52,975 nucleotides of DNA from contig NW_019773617.1 in NCBI RefSeq assembly GCF_001039355.2, positions 19,811-72,785 on the forward strand, written 5' to 3'. Shown here in pieces: positions 10,126 through 20,801 of this stretch (the first letter of the stretch is position 1; each line of letters opens with the position of its first letter). A program made the position numbers and the translations under genes. Under the pieces are notes generated by a model, which saw only the letters and a list, made by a program, of their open reading frames with translations, was not told where the DNA came from and did not search any database. This stretch comes from Lingula anatina (Eukaryota; Brachiopoda; Lingulata; Lingulida; Lingulidae).

Positions 10126-13100
10126 GTATGTCGTAAAAGATATAGGCTTTGCCTTAATTTTAAACTAGGGGTGGGGGCTAAATCCATGTTTTTGGAATTT
10201 TGATCTGTCTATAATTATAGAAATGCTCCTAAAATTGCTTGATCCGTTTTTTTTTTGTTTTTTTTATCTGTGTATATTCAGTCTACTTATTAAAGGAAAA
10301 AGGGGCTTAATTCGCGTTTTTGATATTTTTTTCTGTGTTTATTATAAGAAAAAGTACGAAAGTTGGCCTTTATACGTTCATCTTAAAGTCAGGCCAGGTT
10401 CTTTCTACATTTATCCTACTTATGCTAAATTCATAAAACATAAGTTCACATATTGCATCGTTTCATTGTTTGGAAATCCGTAGAAGAATCATATCTGACT
10501 CTCTGCGGTTATCTAAGGACTCGTTCATATTGAAACTGTCGGTCTACATAGATCGATCCAACTGCGCAGGAATTTTCGATGAATGCAATCAGTTTAAAAG
10601 ATTACACGCCTCCTCCAGAGTATTATACAGAAAAATTGGTGATTTTACTAGTACGTCGGAAGCAAAAGGAGGAGAGTAAATGTTTTAATCTGGTTGCATT
10701 CAGAGAGAGTCCCTGCAAAGTTGCATCGATATCCGTAGACCGATAGTTTCACCGGAAAAGAGCACTAACAGTATATTCTTCTTTCAGAGACAATTGATCT
10801 CAAGACATTAGATTCACTTGGTTTCTCCGCTGTCATAGACTTCCAGAAAGAAATGCCATGCCAGGAAAATAAGCACAACGTAAGCATGGAGCGTTTGGAA
10901 TGAAAGTATAATATACTTAAGTTGTTAAAAAGGATAACAACTCTTTATTTGGCGGGGAAAGGAAAATGCCTTAAAAACTATTTTTCTGGGGTAACCGACC
11001 ATTTTCCCATACTTTCCCATTTTAATGAATTACTTTCGGCATTCAAAGTTAGTCAATTACATTTTTTTTTTCTTTAAAGTGTGATTTTTTAGAAACAAAA
11101 TAATCTATTAAGAAAGGTAACCATGCATACAGGTCCAAGTGGTCCGACGGCAAGCACAGATTTCAGAATACATACCTAGGGATGTTATATGACCGTGGCG
11201 ATATGCTGATCACTGAAGCCTGTCCATTTAGCCAAGCTTCAGTGAAGATCGAGGGCAACCTCGAGCCGCTACTCAAAAATATCTCGCTTCACTCGACATT
11301 TCTACGTAGCGTCTCTCGGAAAACTCGGATTTAACCTCGATGTAGTCTAGAATTTCACGACTACATCTTGGTTAAATCAGTCGAGGTTTCTTAAAGCAAT
11401 AATAACTCTTCCTTTGAGATTCAAAATTCCACAAGAAATGCATTCTAAACAACACATGGAAATATATCATATTGCATTTCACCACTTAAACGGCTGTTAT
11501 TGTAGTAAAACTAAAAATTGTGCTTGTCAATAGGGCTTTCGGTGCCTTTTTTCCCGGTCGTCAAGGCATCCGTTGCCAAGGATGTTGGCGCATCACGCGG
11601 ATTCTCGCGTGCATTCGAGACCAAAATAACATGTGGCGGGATAAGATATAGCAGGCGCATGACACAATCCTCAGACGTAATTTGCGAGTTTTTGTACAGT
11701 GTGTCGGATAACGAAAAGTCCAGAACTGCACACGTTGTAGATATAAATGCATTCTGAGCAATAAGACGATTATATCGTATGAATCTTATTTTATTGTAAT
11801 AAAGTGTTGTTGTTGTTGTCTGCTCTTCCCGCGGTTTTAAGTAGGTCATCAGAAAACTCAGCTCGATATCGCGTGAATTATGCAATGTCAGAGAGGGCTC
11901 AGTCAGTTAAAATCTCTTAAGAGATTTTAACAAAAAAACAAGCGTTTAGGAAAAAAAAAACCCTGGACTAACTTTGAATGCAGGAATGGGGTCGTTGACC
12001 ATTGGTAAGTACGGGAAAATTGCCGTTTTCGCCAGGAAAATCCAATGTTTGGCCAAAACGAAGGGTTATTATGACTTTAAATTCTGTAAGCCAAAGACAG
12101 AGTGATCATGTGACCTTTTTGGCATCAAGAGAAAAGTGACGTTGCTTGCTTTATATACCTACCAGTAAACAAATTAAAAATCTCTCACACTCTTGAAAAA
12201 TTAGCATAAACTTTTCACGTTTAGCAATTATTATCTATAATTTTATAACACTAAGTCATATCATATGGTTATGGTTTGAAAACGGGAATAAGTTAACATT
12301 TAAGCCACACGTGCATACAAATTATTTGTAAGTCTACAACTTTTTAACGAGGGTTGTGTTATTTACCTTTTGCTTTTAAGCTGTTCATTCTTCCTTTTTA
12401 TCAGATATATCGGTAATAATCAAATCTATTCCCCCTTTGAACTTGTTATTACATGTAGCACATAAATGCCATGAAAACCAGCACATGTATATTCCGAAAC
12501 CGCCTCGTAGTAAAAAAACGTAGAATTATTACTCCTGTGGACTTGAAACAAACATCCGCTTGTTTTTGACTATATTCCGTAACCGTCTCGTCGTCAGAAA
12601 TAACAATAAAAACTAGAATTATTACTCCCGTGAACTTGTAATAAACATCCGTCTAACTTTGACTATATTCCGAAACTGCCTCGTTGTCATAAATATCACC
12701 AAAAAGTACATTTCTTTCTCCTTTGCACTTGTGAACAATTAGTTTGACGCTCCTTGTTTATCAGAAAACTCACTAAAAAGTAGAGGTTTTGCCGTGGGAC
12801 CTTTTTCCGCAACAGTCCCAGCTAGGTGTGGCTCAGCTGAGACGCGCATGGTCAGTGTCGACGGTTGATTAAATACTTTTTAAGCCAGTTGGACGTCCAT
12901 GACAAGTATTTAGCAAAATTGACCAAACTGGACAGACATTACGTAAGAATTTGGCGGGAGGTGACCAGCGCACGTGGACGAGTTTATTCCGTATAACATC
13001 TCTAGAGCGTGATATAGGGTCACTTTATTCGGTTTTAGGGGTGTTTTAGAATGAAGTGACTGTATTTTTCTCGGTATGTATGTCAAATAATACACTGTCA

Positions 13101-15101
13101 CCCTCTCGCGATATATGCCATGAATACCTCTCGCTGACGCTCGAGGTTTTATGGCATATATCGCGAGGGGGTGACAGTGTAATATCTCACACATAACTGC
13201 GATAACCGTTTTGGTGGTTAAAAGGAATTTGCTACAATTTTATATGTTGTCTACAATGTTTTTTTTTAAATTAAAGGTAATAGATTGAGCGCTATACCTT
13301 TAAGCAACAAATAATGAATTTTCATGGAAAATTCGATACAGAATAACAGTCATTAATGGAGAGGGGAACAGGCATTCGTTTACCGCATAACGCATAACGC
13401 ATAACGATATAACAAATTCCATTTTATCATTGTATTAGGGATACCATTGTGGTGAAGTAAAAAAAAAGCTTAAACTGCCTAGATTTTTTATCAACATTTC
13501 TATCACACAATGTAGGCCTATGCCTTTAAATTTATGCCGTTGGATCACAAACGTCCTTTGGATGCAGATGAGGCCCATGGCTTCAGTGGGTCAGGCGGGT
13601 CCTCCGTACTGTGAGGGACCCACTGATTCCCCTTTAGGATGTCTCGTGGGAGTTGATAAGACCTGAAGTTTATAATAAATAGGCAATATTTTAATGTAGA
13701 GAAGGGTATAAATAGGATTGTTGGTGGGTAGATTAAGGGAGGAAATAGGCAGTGGGAATAAAGCTGTTTGGAAATCTTGGTGTTTATTTCTTCCTGATCG
13801 GTGAATAGAAAATAGAATCTTAAAGGGGGTCAGATAAACCCTTCGCACTGGCAGTATAATGCCTGTAGATAAACCCATCGTACTAGCTGGATCGATCCAA
13901 CTGTGTGGGGATTATCGCTTTAGTGCAGTTAATCAGCTTAATTGTCTGACACGGGCACTCTACCAGCAAGGGGCTAATTAACTATCGGCATCGGCGCCCG
14001 GAAATTCTTATACTCGTTGAGGCATGTCAGATAATTAAGCTGATTACAATGAATGTACAATGTGAAAATCCAGCTAGTACGAGGGGTTTATCTGAGCCCG
14101 GTCTTAGTAAGTCGCAGGCATCCTTCTGCATGATTTTAGCATGGGTTTATTAAGTCGCCAAACAAATGGATTTAATCAACAATTTTTGGACAATTAATGC
14201 TTTAAATATTTTCATAGATTAATGTCATAAATGACTAAAACAAATAAAAAATAATAATTTTACCGCTTCCTGACAAAAACCTAGATTATATTTGGCATGG
14301 GCGCTGTACGATGAGATCGCATACGGTTTTCCGTGAGATGCTTTTGACAGCGTAAATAGCTACGGGCTCCTTTAAATTTGATTTGTTTTCGCTTTTCTGA
14401 TGGCCATCAATAAAAAAAGTCTTTCAAAGATCAGAACGGGAAAAAATGCATTTTTATATTGTTTGTTTTTTTGAATTGCTGACGATATTTCTTTGATTCA
14501 TATTTTTTACTTTTGTCTTTAGAAATCGTGCCAACAGCATTCATGTCAAGAGAATGACCCGGGATGTTTGTTACCCTTGACCGGCTTTGTCAACATGCAG
14601 TTCATTCTTACCCTGAAACTTACCCCAAAACAAAGCTGGCAAGACTTGGTTGTCTTGTATGAAGCATGCATCTCGATCAGTTTATTCACGACCCAGTCCT
14701 CGCTTTACATCGACCCCTTACACGAAGGGATGTATAGTGATGCCTTAAAACAAGGATGCGGCACCCCGTCGTTCCATGGAGAATACACCCTTGTTCGTGT
14801 ACCAGTTAAACTGGCGAAACCTGTCCCCCGCATCCCTGACGGCCTGCGTTGGTTCGAACGATTTGAAGATCGAGTCGCGGCTTATATTCAAGACATTGGC
14901 AGCCAGCTGTCCATTGGCAACATACTTTTTGATGCAAGCGTCGTGTTTAATCGCACATTGGGGAACGTCTCCGACGCAGCATTGGCGGCTACTTATACTT
15001 CTGGAAAAGGCAGAAGTAGCAGGGGATGCGCCCGTCAAGTGCCTTGGGTACTTAATTTGCTTGTGGCATTGGCATGTTTGTTTTTTAAACTTTTTCTCTA
15101 A
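8904..15101 (+). CDS. Gene A: secreted, probably GPI-anchored somatomedin-B-like protein (3 exons)
   Basis: Exons 8904-10125, 10788-10879 and 14523-15101 join in phases 1 and 0 with GT-AG sites to give 630 aa. Residues 1-15 form a hydrophobic signal peptide. Residues 72-77 hold RFRR, a possible furin-type site. A somatomedin-B-like Cys cluster lies at C152, C173, C175, C179, C185, C186 and C193. A YCAACHG motif lies at about 273-279, with several N-glycosylation sequons throughout. The last 20 residues are hydrophobic and end at the stop, after small residues around 603-608, as in GPI signals. The ATG at 8904 is chosen over an upstream ATG at 8778 because it alone is shared by all paralogs and exposes the signal peptide. 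The ectodomain resembles N-termini of lophotrochozoan Methuselah/secretin-like receptors, but there is no seven-helix domain. Function is unknown. Confidence 0.85.
10126..10787 (+). other. Intron 1 of gene A
   Basis: A phase-1 intron of 662 bp with donor GTATGT and acceptor TTCTTTCAG. Introns at the same point in B (605 bp) and C (631 bp) align along most of their length. No other gene is visible inside. Confidence 0.85.
10788..10879 (+). CDS. Gene A exon 2 (92 bp)
   Basis: Too short for ORF detection. It is bounded by CTTTCAG and GTAAGC. It completes codon 408 as Glu and adds 30 residues including GFSAVIDFQKEM and one Cys. The same 92 bp with the same phases is found in B and C. The SAVIDF stretch recalls the linker following the Cys-rich part in related invertebrate receptors, which is recollection of the family and not tested. 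Confidence 0.88.
11171..13195. mobile_element. 2.0-kb insertion unique to intron 2 of gene A
   Basis: In B and C the sequence runs straight from TTTCAGAATA or its equivalent into ACTGCGATAACC (near 25951 and 42632). In A these flanks are 2,025 bp apart and both carry ATA, a possible 3-bp target duplication. The insert includes an AATAACTCTTCCTTTGAGAT-type element (from about 11400) and a strong hairpin at 13091-13181. No transposase frame is visible, so it may be composite and non-autonomous. Confidence 0.7.
13091..13181. repeat. Long near-perfect inverted repeat (hairpin)
   Basis: The left arm CACTGTCACCCTCTCGCGAT continues into ATATGCCAT. The right arm ATGGCATATATCGCGAG continues into GGGGTGACAGTG. 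The loop is about 29 bases and contains CTCTCGCTGACGCTCGAGG. It lies at the end of the 2.0-kb insertion and is probably a foldback MITE. It is absent from genes B and C. Confidence 0.85.
13865..14096. mobile_element. Foldback MITE in intron 2 of gene A
   Basis: The ends are inverted repeats: GATAAACCCATCGTACTAGC on the left, and on the right the complement of a GCTAGTACGAGGGGTTTATC-type end. A subterminal pair TAATCAGCTTAATTGTCTGA is also inverted. An equivalent element sits at 43345-43612 in gene C, and a half copy lies at about 26770-26905 in gene B. It was therefore present before the genes duplicated. Confidence 0.75.
14523..15101 (+). CDS. Gene A exon 3: C-terminal domain and membrane-anchor signal
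   Basis: Starts after TTGTCTTTAG in phase 0 and codes for residues 439-630. It opens with a Cys-rich KSCQQHSCQENDPGC segment, followed by an alpha/beta-looking region (VNMQF, ACISISLF, ERFEDRVAAYI). It ends with a 20-residue hydrophobic tail (from about residue 611) directly before TAA. Compared with B and C, it lacks a three-residue TFV insertion just before the putative anchor site. Confidence 0.88.
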   Translation, partial: KSCQQHSCQENDPGCLLPLTGFVNMQFILTLKLTPKQSWQDLVVLYEACISISLFTTQSSLYIDPLHEGMYSDALKQGCGTPSFHGEYTLVRVPVKLAKPVPRIPDGLRWFERFEDRVAAYIQDIGSQLSIGNILFDASVVFNRTLGNVSDAALAATYTSGKGRSSRGCARQVPWVLNLLVALACLFFKLFL

Positions 15102-15188
15102 CTATACGCGCTAAGAGAAGCAGGGATCAGACGTAATTTGTACTGGTGTTTTTATTGCAAAGAAAATGACAAAGAAAAAAAAATTCAC

Positions 15189-17151
15189 CTAATTCATTAG
15201 CAACAAACGCATCTGTCTTTACTCTCTCACAGAACTTGTAGGTCTCACAACATAACAGGACCAGCACATTAAACGCCTTAGCCAGGGGTGAGATCTTGGA
15301 AGTCCCCACTCTGGCCATGACGTAACCTTTGGCTAACAAAGCGTGAGCACCTAAGAAGACTTTCGTAGCCTGGAATTAATTTAATAAATCATAGTGTTAT
15401 TTTGTCTATTACATAAAATAAAATATGTACTTCAAAGTGAATTGTCAAGTCAGACAAAACACAGTGCTATATGAAATATGATCATTTTCTTTGAGGAGAC
15501 TGTGTGAACCGTGTTGGTTGAGACAAAACATTGTATATTGTGTCAGGTGAGGCATTTAAATGTACAACCATGATCATTTCTCAACAAAGGCATAATACAT
15601 TTTACTGAAACAGATAAAATAATTTCTGTATTGTCCCAAAATGTCGTGAGCAGTGTTTGATGAGCCAGTGTACATAGCACAGGCTAAGACAAAGTTCACT
15701 TGCCTCTACCAAGAACAGAACACTGTGTTAAAGGAGACATTGTGCATTGTGTTAGTTGAGGTATTGTTTTGGTTTACATTTTGTGTTGGTTGACTAATTG
15801 TGCATTGTATAAGATGAGATATTGTGTTGGTTGACCCAATGTGCATTGCTGAAGCTAACATGTTGTGCATATTACTGATTGAAACACTGTATATTTTTTG
15901 TTTAAAACAAGGTTTTTCCAAGAGAGCTTTCCAGTTGACATTTAGACAGCCATCTGCCACAGCCTATCTTTTCAAAGTTGGCTGGACAGGTTACAGAATT
16001 TCGGGGTTGATTGGTAAGGCAAGCTTAGATTGGCCTCCCTACAAATCATTGAGAAAATTACAGAATGATCCACATTTTGGACTCCCCGTACCCCAAATCC
16101 TGGAAACACCCCTCTCACTGGCCTCTTGCATAATGTAAGAAGCTGTATTGACGAGAACGTAGGAACACGTAGGAACAAAGCGACGGAGCACCTCTCGCAC
16201 TTCTAACTTTGGACGACCATCAACGACGATAACACGAAACTGTCTTCCTTTGCAGTGTGCATCGCAGAGTATCTTCCGGATCAAAGAAGAGCTTAAAAGA
16301 GAAGCAAATGTTTAGCATACATCTTTCAACTGAATATGCTTCACTATTTGGAAAATAATTAAAACTGTCACCATAAGTATAACTGTCCCAACTTAGAAAA
16401 GTTTGTTCAAAAAGTGAAAAAAAATAAAAAATAAAATAACCTAAATAACCTAAAAAAAGTGTTCAACAGTCACCAACCAAATACTAGAAGGACATTCCCA
16501 TCTTGGATTTTCTGCAGAGCAGTAAGAGAGATGGCTTCTCCAGCTAGAAGTATCTTCTCTTGCAAGAAATCGTCAATTAATTCCTTCACATTTCTTTTGG
16601 GAAAAAATCCAAATCTTTAATTTTCCTCACATTTGCAGAGATGAATTGCCCAAGCTTAAAGACTCAAAGACAAATATGCCAAACGGTTTTATAGACCTAT
16701 AAGAGACATCAACTTATTTAAAAGTCATATTTGTCAAAATCAAGTTTTAATGTAACAGGCATAAATATCCAGTCTTATTGAAATTCTTATCTGGACCAGT
16801 GAATCCAGATTTGGGCCAGCAGATTATATGACTTCTGGTACTCTGAATGGCCAGTAAGCTAGAAGTTTTTAACCTGGCAGCCATGCAAACATATAAAACT
16901 TTTATATAACCACCATCAGACATGAATTTGGGTTGTTTGGAAATAAATTATAGGTAGAAATGGCTTGGTGGTCTTAAGACCCTGGATGCGGGGTTGCTTT
17001 AGCTAAAACTGTTTAGATAAAAAAAGAAAGAAAAAAAAAAAAACTCACCTCCGGGTCTGGCATCTCACTTGGCGTATGGTTGATGTGCCACTTGAGTGCT
17101 TTGATAGCATTCCCCATACTGACTGAAATTGGCCGACACTGGGCCAAGAAA
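15189..17151 (-). pseudogene. EIF2B4: EIF2B4 remnant, copy II
   Basis: Four consecutive eIF2B-delta exons are recognisable on the - strand: 17049-17151 (FLAQCRPISVSMGNAIKALK), 16474-16602 (ends LQKIQDGNVLLVFG), 16123-16291 (GRQFRVIVVDGRPKLE) and 15189-15369 (FLGAHALLA...[11 protein letters not shown]). Joining exon ends TTGGTTG and CTCTTCTTTG across the intron restores the expected Cys-Ser-Ser-Leu, which supports the family call. Defects: the acceptor of the 16474-16602 exon is damaged, VRHGIK is shortened in the 16123-16291 exon, and the terminal exon is gone. All 5' exons are missing beyond about 17415, where transposon sequence starts. Confidence 0.85.
15370..16122. repeat. EIF2B4 intron with degenerate minisatellite
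   Basis: Variants of TTGTGTTGGTTGAGACATTG recur loosely from about 15480 to 15900. The same degenerate array is seen in the other EIF2B4 copies (about 30140-30200 with 34370-34480, and 47900-48220), so it predates the duplication. No coding sequence is seen. Confidence 0.7.
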
Positions 17152-17424
17152 CTGAAGAAAAGAATAAGAAACTTTTTTTAATGTTGCACTATTCCATAGG
17201 ATTATATTAATTTTATTTTTCCATTTGATAGCTTTAAAGCCCTTCCACTACTATGTTGCTGTAATAGGCTAGTACTGCATAAGACACTAAAAAAATAAAC
17301 TGAATTTTTTTATTTTTCTGTCCACTTGCGAGCTTTGAGAGCATTTCCCTAAGAGACTGAAACTGGCCAACCTGGGCTAGAAATATATTAAATATGATAG
17401 TTATTTTATCATATAAGAGATTAC

Positions 17425-17490
17425 CTGCACGAAAACGCAGTAAATGCTCCAGCGCAGTAGACTAAAGCAATCATATTGCTAAATATTTGA
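17425..17490. mobile_element. Terminal fragment of the GCACGAAAACGCAGTA MITE
   Basis: GCACGAAAACGCAGTAAATG and the following 40 or so bases match the left end of the full MITE at 17845-18130, then diverge. It lies at the point where EIF2B4 copy II loses similarity to the other copies. Confidence 0.65.
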
Positions 17491-17644
17491 AGCTGGAGGA
17501 TACACAAAGTGAAAGAGAAACAAAAAATTGCCAATCTAAGAAAAGTGTTTATTTATTAATTTTTTTTTCCTCATGCCCCTGAAATGAGTATTTTTTTATA
17601 CAAAAGGTACAAGTGAAAAATTAAACATAAATTTGTATTGTGAT

Positions 17645-18880
17645 TGACAATTAATATGAAATTTGGGGAGATTCTAATAAAAACCTTTCAGACTTCATTA
17701 TTAATCTCAGTAGCGGGAATACTCCACCGCCAGCTTGGATTATGGCCGCCAGATGGCGTGGCATACTGTGAACTAGCGTTAGCATGCTGGTTTGCAAAAC
17801 CAAGTTCGTCCCACTTGTGCTGAATCGGGTATGCATCTGGGCTGCCCCGCACGAAAACGCAGTAGATGCTCCAGCGCAGTAGACTACTGCAATCATACTG
17901 CAAATATGCCTCAAATCTACTACGCATTGGGAGCTAATTAGCATATTTGAAACATGCTTCTATCATGCTGCTAATCTACTGCATTGATGCTCCTCCTCTG
18001 TACAACCCTTTGCAATTTTTGAAGTAGAATTGCAGTAGGGTATACTGTATTTCTACTGCAAATATGCCCTTCACCACTACTGCGTTAATGCTTCTTTGCT
18101 AATTCGATACTACTGCATTTTCGTGCGGGGCTTGCTGTCTGTGACTTCAGCTGAATGTTGTTTTGGCGGATATAGTCGTTAATTTAGCGGGCTGCATGGG
18201 GACTTGCGTTATCATGTTGCAATCTAAAATCGTCTCTGTATAGCCCTCTTGCGAATGGCTCCAAGTTCTGTTAGAGAATGTCCCTGTATCTGGCAGCGTT
18301 AGGGTTTTCATCCAGAGGAGCAATGGGCAAATGCCGTTGCTGCAAATGGCACCACAGACATGTTTCTTGGGTATTTGCAGTCAACAGCCATTCTCCAACG
18401 AGTATGCGGACTCTCATTCTTCCATCTGTTTGATACAATAGAAAACGGGACTCATCAGCAAACATCATGTGATTCCCATGTTGGACCGTACCGACATTCT
18501 CCTTGAAGGATAGGGGTGTTCCAACAGCCTGCGGTTTACCGTCTGGCAAGACAATCGAGCCAAACGTTGGGCCTGTAGTTCCAAGGCAATGGCTTTGACA
18601 GTTTTGGCCCGCTCTCTTCTAGCCAGGTTGATGATGACACGATTACTTTTGGTGTTTCCACTTCGCGGTCTACCTTTAGATTTAACAGGTGTCACATTTC
18701 CTGTCACAAACCTTCTCCTCAAGATTCTATTCACAGTTTTCCTGTCCACACCCAAACGTCTGGCTATCTTGATTTGTTCCTCGCCCATATCTGCATATGC
18801 AACCATCTAGTGTCATATTACCATATCTGTAGGTCGCAGCATGGTCTCAATAATCGGTAGACACAGTTACTAATATGCAA
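17645..18880 (-). mobile_element. Degenerate Tc1/mariner-like transposon
   Basis: On the - strand a transposase begins at about 18806 with a helix-turn-helix type start (EEQIKIARRLGVDRKTVNRI) and an AT-hook-like KGRPRS. After a frame change it continues with MMFADESRF (first catalytic Asp region) and DGRMRVRI. Further on it has QHDNASPHAA (second Asp) and finally IQHKWDELG, in which the catalytic Glu of IEHLWDELG is Gln. Frameshifts, a stop after the second Asp, and a nested MITE show that it is inactive. Terminal repeats were not defined. Confidence 0.85.
17845..18130. mobile_element. 286-bp MITE nested in the Tc1-like element
   Basis: It begins CCCCGCACGAAAACGCAGTA and ends TACTGCATTTTCGTGCGGGG, nearly perfect 20-bp terminal inverted repeats. 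It interrupts the transposase between the second Asp block and the IQHKWDELG block; removing it brings these together as in normal Tc1 proteins. No coding capacity. The target duplication is not clear. Confidence 0.88.
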
Positions 18881-19300
18881 ATCTCCTCGAAAACTGACAG
18901 AACATGTCAAACGCACCCCACCCCACCAGCACTGTCCCAAAACTCTGTGACATGTTTCACACACCCCAGATATTCCAGTCATAAAATCTATACCTGCATG
19001 TACCCGAGAAACTTACAGACCTCCGTTCCTGGGAAAGCATGCCCTGTGGAGGTGCGTTCCCTAGGATGTAGTGGCCTACCCGGACCTGCCAGTAGCCTAA
19101 AGTTATTTGTCAACAAGTTGGAATAAATCATTTCCTTATATGATCCAATATATCAAAAACGGGAATGTTTGTTGATAAATTGTTATGATATATTATGAGT
19201 ATATAATAAGCAAGACCACCACCTCTGTTCCCCGGTAAATATGTTTTAAAAGATTCTAATTTTGTTGTACATTTTTCAATTTTGTTCCCTGGTTTGTAGA
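18881..19300. other. Unassigned interval
   Basis: Contains a C-rich stretch (ACCCCACCCCACCAGCACTG) and an open frame of 83 codons starting at 18875 with no recognisable family. It may belong to the end of the transposon insertion. No support for a gene. Confidence 0.35.
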
Positions 19301-20745
19301 CCTTAACGGATATGGACAGAGTTTGTGATTTATCCGACGTCTGTTTTTTACGACATCTAAAAGTTGACTGTTATTATTTAGAAGGGGTGACACACATGTT
19401 TTGTTTTTTTGAGCAAAGGATAGAAACTTCAGACAACTAGCAGGCTGAAAAACGTTTTAATCCTCAACCATTAACATCTCTTGATCAACGCTGCACAAAT
19501 TTCACAAATCACCAGTGCATGAGCATGAAGTTTAAAAAGGTTAAAATTTTTAGTTGGGTTGCAAAAAAGGGGGGACAGTGCAAACAAGGCCGGCTGTATT
19601 TTTAATTGAATGTCTTATGAAGGGTCATATTTAACAAACACTATTTTCGACTGCAAAAAGTCTTATTCACCTTAAAGAGAAACTGTTCGACACATTAAAC
19701 AAACCCATCCTTCTATACGGCTGCAAAATTTGGGGACCTACTCTCATTGCTAAAAACCTTAACTCTATCAAATAAATTCACACATTCCATTTTGAACATG
19801 TCCACAACAAATTCTGCAAATCACTCCTGGAAATTCAACAAAACAGCAGTAACATAGCAGCCAAAGCAGAACTTGGCAGAAATCCACTTACACAAAGTGA
19901 ACTTAAACAAACAGCAGCATTCTTAAACGATTTACAGAAGTACCAGATAGACAACTTTAGAAAAAGGTATATCAAAGTGAAGCCCTTGAAGTAAAAACAA
20001 ATGACACAGTCTACCAATCTCCCCAAACAGGTGCAGCCTCCAGAAAGATAAAAATGAAATGAGCAAAGCTTTCGGCGACCACTACAAAATGCTATTTTTT
20101 AAGAAACTAGACAGAGAAATGGACTACTGAGAATATATAAGCTATACAAATCATCTTATGAAGCGTAAAAATATTTAAATGCTCCCCTAACAAAAAAGGA
20201 ACTCCAGAACCTCGCAAAATTTAGAACCGGAACCCATGATCTAGAAATACAGAGTGGCAGACTTCGAAAACCCAACTCTCTTCCAGCTTAAAAGAGAATA
20301 TGTAGACTTTACAGACAAGGAGTAGAGAATGAAATACACTACCTGATGCTATGTCCCCAATATGTAAAAAAAAGAGTGAATCTAAACCAACAATTAGTCC
20401 AAAACACAAACCACACTGAACAATTCAAATCGTTAATGCAATACAGAAATCATGACACAATACAAAATCTAGCTAGATACATAACAATAAGTAACCAAGA
20501 AAGATCTGGTATTCTCTACAAGCCATCACCACCTAATAAATGAGAGAAATATGTATGATATTTTAAGGTCAGTAATGTATATGAAAATATACAAATGTAT
20601 CAAATAGTATAATGTTCACCTCTGATAATGGGTGTATAGCATAATTTACATTTCAGCATACACATTAAGCATTAACCTATCTCAATATGGTACTACGTTA
20701 TTGTTTGGTCATAGCCTTTGTAATAGTGGGCTAGAACAAATAAAG

Positions 20746-20801
<56 letters not shown>

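Noticed and set aside
11511-11885. Overlapping ORFs on both strands in intron 2 of gene A
   Set aside because: They lie inside the gene A-specific insertion, lack any family motif, and contain dispersed repeat sequence.
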